Below are positions 1 through 5,660 of a stretch of DNA of 6,251 nt, piece by piece (position 1 is the first letter of the stretch; each line of letters opens with the position of its first letter). A program made the position numbers and the translations under genes. The notes under the pieces were generated by a model. That model was given only the letters and a program-made list of their open reading frames with translations. It was not told where the DNA came from and ran no database searches. Source of the stretch: Methylocystis sp. (GTDB lineage Bacteria; Pseudomonadota; Alphaproteobacteria; Rhizobiales; Beijerinckiaceae); assembly GCA_023253795.1 (NCBI GenBank), contig JALRFG010000122.1, positions 1 to 6,251 of the forward strand, written 5' to 3'.

Positions 1-827
1 ATATGCACGCCGAGCCAGTCAATCTGCGGTAAACGATCAAAAAACAGCGCAATATTGGCGTCGAAGGCGAGCGCGTCGCCGTCGAGCAAACGCAACGCCT
101 CCCGCACCGACCCTTCGGCGCGCGCCGCCGCCGCTGCGACATCCGCCGCCGCACGGCCTGACCACGGGTCGCCCAGCGCATCAATGGCGGCGACAATCTC
201 CGTTTCCGACAGGCCGCCAACCATCAATTTGCGGCAGCGCGAGCGGATCGTCGGCAGAATGCGGCCCGGCTGATGCGCGATCAGTAAAAACAGCGAACGC
301 TCGGGCGGCTCTTCAATCAGTTTGAGCAAGGCGTTGGCGGCGGAACGATTGAGATCGTCAGCGCAATCGACAATGCAGACGCGCCAGCCGCCGGTTCCGG
401 ACGCCTGATGAAAGGCGCCAATCACCTTGCGTACGTCATCGACGCGGATTTCGGTGAAATGTTTCCTAGGTTTGGTTTTGTCGTTCCACTCGCGACGCAG
501 CAGAAAAATGTCGGCCAGAGCGAGAGACGCGATGCGCCGCGTCGCCGGATGATCCTCGGCAACCGAAAGATCGGCGGCGCCTTGCACGGCGTCGGCCATC
601 GGATCGGGATGCGCCAGCAGGAAACGCGCCAGACGCCACGCCAAAGTCGCTTTGCCGACGCCTTCCGGTCCGCCGAGAATCCACGCCTGCGCCATGCGAT
701 TGCGGCGATAGGCGTCGAGCAATTCACGTTCGGCGGCGGCATGACCCTGAAGCGTCAGCGTCTCGCGGGGATGCGGCGCATCTTCATAGCGATCGCTTTC
801 CGGCGCGCTGGCGACATCCTTGCTCAT
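1..827 (-). CDS. holB: DNA polymerase III delta' subunit (clamp loader), C-terminus cut by window edge
   Basis: Delta' is part of the clamp-loader complex that opens and loads the beta sliding clamp at primed DNA. Translation from ATG at 827 gives 275 residues before the window ends, so the C-terminal collar domain is incomplete. Visible AAA+ features are a P-loop-like GGPEGVGKAT (residues 52-61), NALLKLIEEPP (165-175) and TIRSRC (193-198), the SRC motif typical of clamp-loader subunits. The P-loop has Ala where ATP-binding subunits have Ser/Thr, which fits a delta' that does not hydrolyse ATP. The zinc-binding cysteines that E. coli delta' carries after the P-loop are absent; from recalled homologues this is usual in alphaproteobacteria. 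The start codon overlaps the tmk stop as ATGA (824-827), indicating translational coupling. In related genomes metG and tatD often follow, but they lie outside this window. Confidence 0.93.
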   Translation of the reverse strand, partial: MSKDVASAPESDRYEDAPHPRETLTLQGHAAAERELLDAYRRNRMAQAWILGGPEGVGKATLAWRLARFLLAHPDPMADAVQGAADLSVAEDHPATRRIASLALADIFLLRREWNDKTKPRKHFTEIRVDDVRKVIGAFHQASGTGGWRVCIVDCADDLNRSAANALLKLIEEPPERSLFLLIAHQPGRILPTIRSRCRKLMVGGLSETEIVAAIDALGDPWSGRAAADVAAAAARAEGSVREALRLLDGDALAFDANIALFFDRLPQIDWLGVH

Positions 828-1498
828 TGCGCTGCGACCTGACCGGCGGCGTTGAGCAATCGCGCATCAATCACGCTACGAATGGTCTGCGCGACGGTCT
901 GCGGCGGAAGCGTCGCGTCGATCACACAGCATCGGGCAGGATCGCGCGCGGCGATATCAAGAAAGGCCTGTCGCAAGGCGTGATGAAAATCGATCTCCTC
1001 CGCCTCGAAGCGATCGACGTCTTCATGAACTCCGCGCCTTGCAGCGGCGCGCGCCAATCCGGTCTCCGGCGGCAAATCGAGAATGAGGGTCAGATCCGGC
1101 GTCGTCGCGCCGGTCGCGGCGCGTTCGAGCAAGTCGATGTCGCGTTGCGCCACGCCGCCACGCGCGCCCTGATAGGCGCGGGTAGAATCCGCAAAACGGT
1201 CGCTGAGCACCCAGCCGCCTTGCGCCAGCGTCGGCGCAATCAGTTGGTCGACATGATCGATGCGTGCGGCGGCGAAGAGCGTCGCCTCGGCGAGCGGCCC
1301 CAGGGGGGCGATTTTCCCAGAGAGTAAAATCTCGCGCAGGCGTTCCGCGCGCGGCGTGCCGCCGGGCTCGCGCGTCGCGGTCACCTTGAGCCCGCAGGCG
1401 TTCAGATAATCGGCGAGCAGACGGATCTGGGTCGATTTGCCAGCGCCTTCGCCACCCTCAAAGGTGATGAACCGACCCCTGCCCGGCGCGGCGGTCAT
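824..1498 (-). CDS. tmk: Thymidylate kinase (dTMP kinase)
   Basis: Cytosolic enzyme that phosphorylates dTMP to dTDP with ATP, an essential step of dTTP synthesis. The product is 224 residues, slightly longer than the usual 205-215. Motifs in order are the P-loop GGEGAGKST (15-23), REPGG of the nucleotide site (43-47), the DRF motif in LSDRFADSTRAYQG (98-111), the strand PDLTLILDLP (134-143), and a LID region with RR at 154-155 and DRFE at 162-165. Basic residues in the LID and none inside the P-loop point to the type II (E. coli-like) arrangement. The ATG at 1498 overlaps the stop of the dacA-like gene, and its own stop overlaps the holB start, each as ATGA. A GGA followed by an A-run precedes the start and can serve as a weak ribosome binding site. 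Tmk next to holB is a common bacterial pairing. Confidence 0.97.
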   Translation of the reverse strand: MTAAPGRGRFITFEGGEGAGKSTQIRLLADYLNACGLKVTATREPGGTPRAERLREILLSGKIAPLGPLAEATLFAAARIDHVDQLIAPTLAQGGWVLSDRFADSTRAYQGARGGVAQRDIDLLERAATGATTPDLTLILDLPPETGLARAAARRGVHEDVDRFEAEEIDFHHALRQAFLDIAARDPARCCVIDATLPPQTVAQTIRSVIDARLLNAAGQVAAQ

Positions 1499-2679
1499 TT
1501 TTTTCCGGCCAGTTTCTGATGGATCGCGCCGGCGGCGAGTTCATAGAGCGCATCGAAGACGCGGCCCGGCAAAGAGCCTTGCTCGACAGCTTCGGCGGTT
1601 TGCAGCGGTTGCGTCAGCACCAGCGCGTCGCCGCGTCGGATCTCCAGACGACCAAGCGGAGCCCCGGCGACAACAGGCGCCAGAGCCGGACCCTCGTAGA
1701 TGATCTTGCCGGTCAGCTTCGAGGCGCCCGTGCGCGGCAGCAGCATTTTGACATCGGTTTTGGATGTCAGAGAGACCGAACCCTGTGTTCCGCCATAGAC
1801 GGCGGCGGGTCCGATCGGCTCGCCGGCCTTGAACAGTTCTTTCTCTTCGAAATTGCGGAAGCCCCATTGCAGAAGCTTCTGTGACTCTTCAGTGCGTTCT
1901 TTGGCGGTTTTGGCGCCAAAGACAGCGACGATCAGCCGCCGTCCTTCCTGCACAGCCGATCCGACCAGATTGTACGTCGATGTGTCGACCGCGCCGGCCG
2001 CAAGACCATCGGCGCCCAAGCTCAAGGTGAGGAGCGGATTGCGGTTTTGCTGGCGGATTTTATTGAAGGTGAATTCTTTCTCGCCGAAGTAATGATAGTA
2101 CTGCGGATAGGCGGCGATCACATGTCCGGCGAGACGCGTCATGTCGCGCGCCGTGACTTTCTGGTCGTCGCTCTCCTTGCCCCACGGACTGCCAAAACGT
2201 GAGCGCGAAAGCCCCAGTTCGCCGGCGCGCTTGTTCATGCGCAACACGAACGCTTCTTCGGAGCCGGCGCTGCCTTCCGCAAGCACCAGCGCGGCGTCGT
2301 TGCCAGAATCGACAAGAAGACCGAGCAGCAACTCATCAACCGAAGCTGTGCTTTTGACCGGCAGGAACATCGCTGCGCCGCCCGAGGGCGCGCCGCCATA
2401 ACGCCAGGCGTATTCGGAAACGGGCATCTGGTCGGTCAAATGCAAGCGACCTTCGGCCAGTTCTTTAAAGATCAGTTCGGCGGTGAGTATCTTGACGGTG
2501 GCGGCCGGCGCCACAGGCGCGTCGGCGGCTTTTTCATAAAGAACCGTGTTTGTGCCGGCGTCGATCAGAATCGCGTTGGGAACGCTGGTTTGAAATTCTT
2601 CTGCAAAGGCGGTTGGGGCCATCATCGCAAACAGGCCCGCCAGCGCGAAGCGGAAAGGCGAGAAGAATGATTTTTTCAA
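1495..2679 (-). CDS. DacA-like D,D-carboxypeptidase family protein (peptidase S11) lacking catalytic residues
   Basis: Family members are periplasmic low-molecular-weight PBPs that trim the terminal D-Ala from peptidoglycan pentapeptides. Starting at TTG 2679 gives 394 residues with a clear signal peptide: KK, a hydrophobic stretch, then a probable cut after Ala-Phe-Ala at residue 26. The S11 domain follows (about 30-270), then a PBP5-type C-terminal domain (about 280-375), ending in a segment that may associate with the membrane. The catalytic motifs are abnormal. The SxxK serine is Ala60 (A-T-V-K, 60-63), and KTG is Ala-Ala-Gly (227-229). Only SGN (125-127) is intact. Conserved stretches such as EKEFTFNKIRQQNRNPLL (about 200-217) and LVGSAVQ remain. 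The frame is uninterrupted, and both motifs were confirmed at codon level. I infer a non-catalytic, possibly substrate-binding or structural PBP homologue. The start is chosen from the signal peptide, because the open frame upstream runs back into rlpA and has no signal-like sequence. Confidence 0.9.
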   Translation of the reverse strand: MKKSFFSPFRFALAGLFAMMAPTAFAEEFQTSVPNAILIDAGTNTVLYEKAADAPVAPAATVKILTAELIFKELAEGRLHLTDQMPVSEYAWRYGGAPSGGAAMFLPVKSTASVDELLLGLLVDSGNDAALVLAEGSAGSEEAFVLRMNKRAGELGLSRSRFGSPWGKESDDQKVTARDMTRLAGHVIAAYPQYYHYFGEKEFTFNKIRQQNRNPLLTLSLGADGLAAGAVDTSTYNLVGSAVQEGRRLIVAVFGAKTAKERTEESQKLLQWGFRNFEEKELFKAGEPIGPAAVYGGTQGSVSLTSKTDVKMLLPRTGASKLTGKIIYEGPALAPVVAGAPLGRLEIRRGDALVLTQPLQTAEAVEQGSLPGRVFDALYELAAGAIHQKLAGKK

Positions 2680-2690
2680 AGGAGGACGAG

Positions 2691-2694
2691 CTCC
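2691..2694 (-). promoter_or_regulatory. Probable Shine-Dalgarno (GGAG) for the TTG-started dacA-like gene
   Basis: On the minus strand GGAG lies 11 nt before the TTG at 2679, a long spacing. It is the only reasonable ribosome binding site near the signal-peptide start. A CTCC at 2684-2681, six nt downstream, could pair with it and partly hide it. Confidence 0.4.
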
Positions 2695-2722
2695 GCTGGT
2701 CCGTGCGATCAATCTGTTGTGA

Positions 2723-2740
2723 GGCGTCAACCATGACGCC
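2723..2740 (-). promoter_or_regulatory. Hairpin in the rlpA to dacA-like intergenic gap
   Basis: A perfect inverted repeat, GGCGTCA and TGACGCC with a 4-nt loop, lies midway between the rlpA stop and the TTG start of the dacA-like gene. No T-run follows on the minus strand, so it is not a classic intrinsic terminator. It could be an RNA stem that tunes read-through or stability, or a protein-binding dyad. Confidence 0.4.
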
Positions 2741-2773
2741 CCCCAAAGAGAAATGCAATCAATACGTGCAGGA

Positions 2774-3598
2774 TCAGCGCGCGGCGCCATCCGCCTGATC
2801 GACGACAGCCGCCTGTGGATCGGCGCCGGCGTCTGTCGCGGCGCTTCCCGAAGCATAGGCCAGCGCCTCGCGCTCCGTCTCCAGCGCCGCCGCCGCAACG
2901 CGGCTGGGCGCCACTTCACGCAGCGCGGTCAGCACGGGTTCATCGCCTTCAAGACGCGCGGGCTCGCTTTCACGCAATGTGGCGAGAAGCATGGCGTCGT
3001 CGTCGCCGCCCATATTGGCGCGGGCGACCCATTCGACCTTCACTTTTGCAGTGCCGGCGCTTTTAAAATCGAGCGCTTCGGCGGTCCGCTGAGAGACGTC
3101 CATCACGCGACCGCCGTGATAGGGGCCGCGATCGTTGACGCGCACGATGATCGAGCGGTCGTTTTTGAGATTGGTGACGCGTGCGTAGCTGGGCAGCGGC
3201 ATGGTCGGATGCGCGGCGGAGATCGAGGTGCGGTCGAAAACTTCGCCATTAGCGGTGCGGCGACCATGGAAATCGGAGCCATACCAGGAGGCCATGCCGA
3301 CGGCGCTATAGGCTTGCTCGCTGGGATAATAGGTTTTGCCGGCGATCTTGTAGGGCTTGCCGACCATGTAATTGCCGCCGCCCTTCGGTGCGGCTTCACC
3401 GTCGGCGATGACGCGCGGACTGGTCTTCACGCCATATTTCGAGTCGAATTTACCGGTCGTCGACAGTCCGGCGTAGGGCGAACCGTCATTCGTCGAGGCG
3501 CAACCCGCGAGCGCCGCGACGCCAAAAAGAACAAAAGCTCTGGTGAGCACGACCGTAAACGGGACATCAGAAATCTTCTGGTCTCGGAATACTCGCAT
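2774..3598 (-). CDS. rlpA: RlpA family septal ring lytic transglycosylase, lipoprotein
   Basis: RlpA proteins are outer-membrane-directed lipoproteins whose double-psi beta-barrel domain cleaves glycan strands lacking stem peptides, often at the septum. From ATG 3598 the product is 274 residues. It has a hydrophobic leader ending in the lipobox LAGC (lipidated Cys33), a linker with VGKPYKIAGKTYYP typical of rhizobial members, and then the barrel domain (about 101-192). That domain contains GMASWYG, the AHPTMPLP segment with the conserved His130, and VRVNDRGPY with the conserved catalytic Asp156. The last 80 residues are Ala- and acid-rich, with no SPOR domain, so septal targeting through denuded glycan binding by SPOR is not expected. 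A TTG immediately before the ATG is an alternative start. The gene sits 94 bp before the dacA-like gene and 182 bp after recJ, so it may have its own promoter. Confidence 0.93.
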   Translation of the reverse strand: MRVFRDQKISDVPFTVVLTRAFVLFGVAALAGCASTNDGSPYAGLSTTGKFDSKYGVKTSPRVIADGEAAPKGGGNYMVGKPYKIAGKTYYPSEQAYSAVGMASWYGSDFHGRRTANGEVFDRTSISAAHPTMPLPSYARVTNLKNDRSIIVRVNDRGPYHGGRVMDVSQRTAEALDFKSAGTAKVKVEWVARANMGGDDDAMLLATLRESEPARLEGDEPVLTALREVAPSRVAAAALETEREALAYASGSAATDAGADPQAAVVDQADGAAR

Positions 3599-3601
3599 CA
3601 A

Positions 3602-3610
3602 CCTCGTCCT
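3602..3610 (-). promoter_or_regulatory. Ribosome binding site of rlpA
   Basis: The minus strand reads AGGACGAGG just upstream of TTGATG. AGGA lies 8 nt from the ATG at 3598 (5 nt from the TTG at 3601), so spacing favours ATG slightly but does not exclude the TTG. Confidence 0.5.
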
Positions 3611-3633
3611 TCGCCGTTGGGCGTGCGGCCTTG

Positions 3634-3650
3634 TTGCACCGAAATTGCAA
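3634..3650. repeat. 17-bp dyad TTGCA-N7-TGCAA upstream of rlpA
   Basis: A perfect 5-bp inverted repeat with a 7-bp spacer lies 36-52 bp upstream of the rlpA ATG, where an operator or promoter element would be expected. It overlaps one of the two CGAAATTGC copies. No known regulator is recognised. Confidence 0.35.
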
Positions 3651-3756
3651 ACGCACTGTTAATGACGCTTGCGCAGGGCTTGCAGGAGGCGGTCGGATTC
3701 AGACGAAATTGCGGCTTTTAGCGTTTACGGCGCGCCAGGCGAATGCTTTCTCCGTT

Positions 3757-3778
3757 CCTGTGGCGCCGGCGCCACAGG
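3757..3778 (-). terminator. 22-bp perfect palindrome directly after recJ, possible transcript-end hairpin
   Basis: The half-site CCTGTGGCGCC is followed immediately by its exact reverse complement, giving 22 bp of perfect symmetry and a stem of about 9 bp around a small loop. It starts 2 nt past the recJ stop. No T-run follows on the minus strand, so intrinsic termination is doubtful. A 3'-protecting hairpin or a Rho-assisted terminator is more likely. Confidence 0.4.
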
Positions 3779-3780
3779 GC

Positions 3781-5583
3781 TCAGAGCGCCGGCGCGACGT
3801 CGACGATGGCGCATTGTGCGCGCTCAACGCCGCGGAAATGATTGGGCGTTATTCTGACGGCGACGTGGAATAAGTCGCCGCGACCGCGCGTCAGCGCCTC
3901 GCCCAGCGGCGCGCCAACGGCGCGGAAGGCCATAGCGTCGAGGTTGGCGCCATCGCCGGAACGAAGCCGGGTCCGCAAATGCGACCCGCCGACCAGCGTC
4001 GCGTCGACCAGGCGTTGTTCGGGGAGAACGAAGATGGGCTCGGGATTGCCCTGTCCAAAGGGGCCGGCCTTTTCCAACCGCCTCAGCAGGTCTGTGTTGA
4101 CGCCACGGCCCGAAACCGCGCCATCGATCACCAGCGCGTCCGCCGCTTGAACGGTCTCAACCTTCTCGGCCAGAGTCGCATTGAGATGGGCGCGGAAACC
4201 ATCCAGCTGAGCGCGGTTGAGCGTGACGCCGGCCGCCATGGCGTGACCGCCGCCTTTTTCGACAAGGCCAAGCTGAACGCATTGCGCGACAACCCGACCA
4301 ATATCGACGCCACTTAAACTTCTACCTGAAGACATTCCTTTTTCTCCATTAAAAGCAATGGCAAAAGATGGAACATTAAAGCGCTCTTTCAGTCGGCTGG
4401 CGATGAGCCCGACGACGCCGGGATGCCAGTCTTCGCCGGCGACGACCAGACAAGAGAGCCGATTGGTATTCATCATTTCGGCTTCAGCCTGCGCGATGGC
4501 GGTCTCCAGCGTGTGCTGTTCGATCGCGCGGCGCTCAGTGTTCAGCCGATCAAGCTCCTGCGCCAGACGCGCCGCCTCGGCGCCATCCGCAAGGGTCAGA
4601 AGACGCGCGCCCAGACTGGCGTCGCCGATCCGGCCGCCGGCGTTAATGCGCGGCCCCAGTGCAAAACCAAGATGCGAGGCGCGGATCGGCCCTTCGAGGC
4701 GGGCGGAGTCGATCAACGCTGAAAGCCCCACCCGCGCCCGGCCATGCATGACCTGGAGCCCTTTCACCACAAAGGCGCGGTTCAGACCCGTCAGCGGCGC
4801 TACGTCGGCGACCGTCGCCAACGCGACAAGGTCGAGCGACGCCAGTAGATCTGGCGCCGGACGTGAGGACGTCCACCAGTCCCTCTGGCGCAACGCGCGG
4901 GACAGAGCCGCCAGGGTGAGAAAAACCACCCCGGCGGCGCATAGAGCGCCCTGACCGGAGAGATCGTCCTGCCGGTTTGGGTTCACGACGATCGCATCCG
5001 GCAGATCGACCGGCGCCTGATGGTGATCGAGAACGATGGCGTCCATGCCCAGCGCGCGGGCTTCGGCCAAAGCGGCATGGCTGGTCGTGCCGCAATCGAC
5101 AGTGACCAGCAATGTCGCGCCCTGCCCGGCGAGCGTGCGGATCGCCTCGATATTCGGGCCATAGCCTTCGAAAATCCGGTCAGGAATATGCAGCAATGGT
5201 TCGGGGGCCCCGGCGGCGCGCCAGTAATCGACCAGCAAGGCGCCCGAACAAGCGCCATCGACGTCATAGTCGCCAAAGACGGCGATCTTCTCGCCGCGCT
5301 CGATGGCCTGCGCCAACCGCGCCACGGCTGCGTCCATGTCCTGAAGACTGGAGGGATCCGGCATCAGATCGCGCAGGGTCGGATTGAGATATTGCGTCGC
5401 CGAGAGGGCGTCGACGCCGCGTCCGGCGAGAATGCGTGCGGAGAGGTCATCGACCCCATGCGCCTGCGTCAAAGCCTGCGCCAGCGCCTCGCCGGATTTA
5501 TCCAGCCGGGCGCGCCACGGGCGGCCGAGAATGGAGCGTTCGACGCCGAGATAGGCCGGTCCGGGCGCAGCGGGAATCGTCAT
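3781..5583 (-). CDS. recJ: Single-stranded-DNA-specific 5'-3' exonuclease RecJ
   Basis: RecJ degrades 5' single-stranded ends in recombinational repair (RecF pathway), mismatch repair and base excision repair. The product is 600 residues, normal for the family. The DHH-superfamily metal motifs are all present: GDYDVDG (104-110), TVDCG (161-165), LDHHQ (185-189) and TVADVAPL (257-264). They are followed by GPRINAGGR (310-318), DWHPGVVGLIASRLKE (385-400), SGRS (419-422) and the DHHA1 motif GGGHAMAAG (444-452). A C-terminal OB-fold part begins near GPFGQGNPEP (507-516). An in-frame TAA 10 nt upstream of ATG 5583 limits the start; the ribosome binding site is weak. Residues 402-424 are encoded by AT-rich codons unlike the rest of the gene. 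The gene is divergent from the epimerase-like gene, and no coupling to rlpA is evident. Confidence 0.97.
   Translation of the reverse strand: MTIPAAPGPAYLGVERSILGRPWRARLDKSGEALAQALTQAHGVDDLSARILAGRGVDALSATQYLNPTLRDLMPDPSSLQDMDAAVARLAQAIERGEKIAVFGDYDVDGACSGALLVDYWRAAGAPEPLLHIPDRIFEGYGPNIEAIRTLAGQGATLLVTVDCGTTSHAALAEARALGMDAIVLDHHQAPVDLPDAIVVNPNRQDDLSGQGALCAAGVVFLTLAALSRALRQRDWWTSSRPAPDLLASLDLVALATVADVAPLTGLNRAFVVKGLQVMHGRARVGLSALIDSARLEGPIRASHLGFALGPRINAGGRIGDASLGARLLTLADGAEAARLAQELDRLNTERRAIEQHTLETAIAQAEAEMMNTNRLSCLVVAGEDWHPGVVGLIASRLKERFNVPSFAIAFNGEKGMSSGRSLSGVDIGRVVAQCVQLGLVEKGGGHAMAAGVTLNRAQLDGFRAHLNATLAEKVETVQAADALVIDGAVSGRGVNTDLLRRLEKAGPFGQGNPEPIFVLPEQRLVDATLVGGSHLRTRLRSGDGANLDAMAFRAVGAPLGEALTRGRGDLFHVAVRITPNHFRGVERAQCAIVDVAPAL
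4312..4380 (-). other. AT-rich codon island inside recJ
   Basis: Codons 402-424 have 22 G/C among 69 bases (32%), and only 2 of 23 codons end in G or C, using AGA, TTA, AGT, TCA and GGA. The flanking recJ codons are GC-rich. The reading frame and the conserved SGRS motif are preserved. Confidence 0.7.
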
Positions 5584-5660
5584 GAGCGCAGTTTAATCCG
5601 CCCCGGCCGGCGCAGGGAATAAATCAGCGCCTCCCGCCGCTATCCGATTAAGTTGAGACG
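5584..5660. promoter_or_regulatory. Divergent intergenic region between recJ and the epimerase-like gene
   Basis: These 77 bp separate two divergent start codons, so they should contain or overlap promoters for both genes. The sequence is GC-rich with short AT patches (near 5618-5625 and 5646-5653). I could not identify a confident -35/-10 pair, and neither gene has a strong Shine-Dalgarno. Confidence 0.4.

Larger units (their letters stand above)
3599..3780 (-). other. Intergenic region between recJ and rlpA
   Basis: This 182-bp non-coding stretch holds the rlpA ribosome binding site, a 17-bp dyad (3634-3650), two copies of the 9-mer CGAAATTGC (3640-3648 and 3704-3712, plus-strand reading) and a 22-bp palindrome abutting the recJ stop. 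The rlpA promoter probably lies here, but I could not recognise a convincing -35/-10 pair. Confidence 0.5.

Noticed and set aside
2504..2517. 14-nt match between the dacA-like gene near codon 60 and the palindrome after recJ (3765-3778)
   Set aside because: A match of this length built from GGC/GCC units is expected by chance in 6 kb of GC-rich sequence, and it ends before the Ala60 codon.
1495..2679. Calling the dacA-like gene a pseudogene
   Set aside because: There is no stop, frameshift or truncation, the signal peptide and both domains are complete, and the gene is coupled to tmk. Substitutions are concentrated at the active site.
2678..2685. Strong Shine-Dalgarno-like AAAGGAGG on the plus strand
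   Set aside because: No start codon with a plausible gene follows at proper spacing; it lies opposite the start of the dacA-like gene.
2680..2919. Upstream extension of the dacA-like frame to an ATG at 2919
   Set aside because: The extension would overlap the end of rlpA, is Arg-rich and unlike the family, and would bury the signal peptide about 80 residues in.
2753..3721. Plus-strand open frame of 322 codons opposite rlpA
   Set aside because: It lies antisense to a clearly recognised rlpA, has low-complexity Arg/Gly/Ala-rich content and no recognisable motif. Long antisense frames are expected in GC-rich DNA.
5020..5622. Plus-strand open frame of 200 codons opposite the recJ N-terminal half
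   Set aside because: It is a shadow of recJ, whose catalytic motifs are all on the minus strand; no ribosome binding site or family signature.
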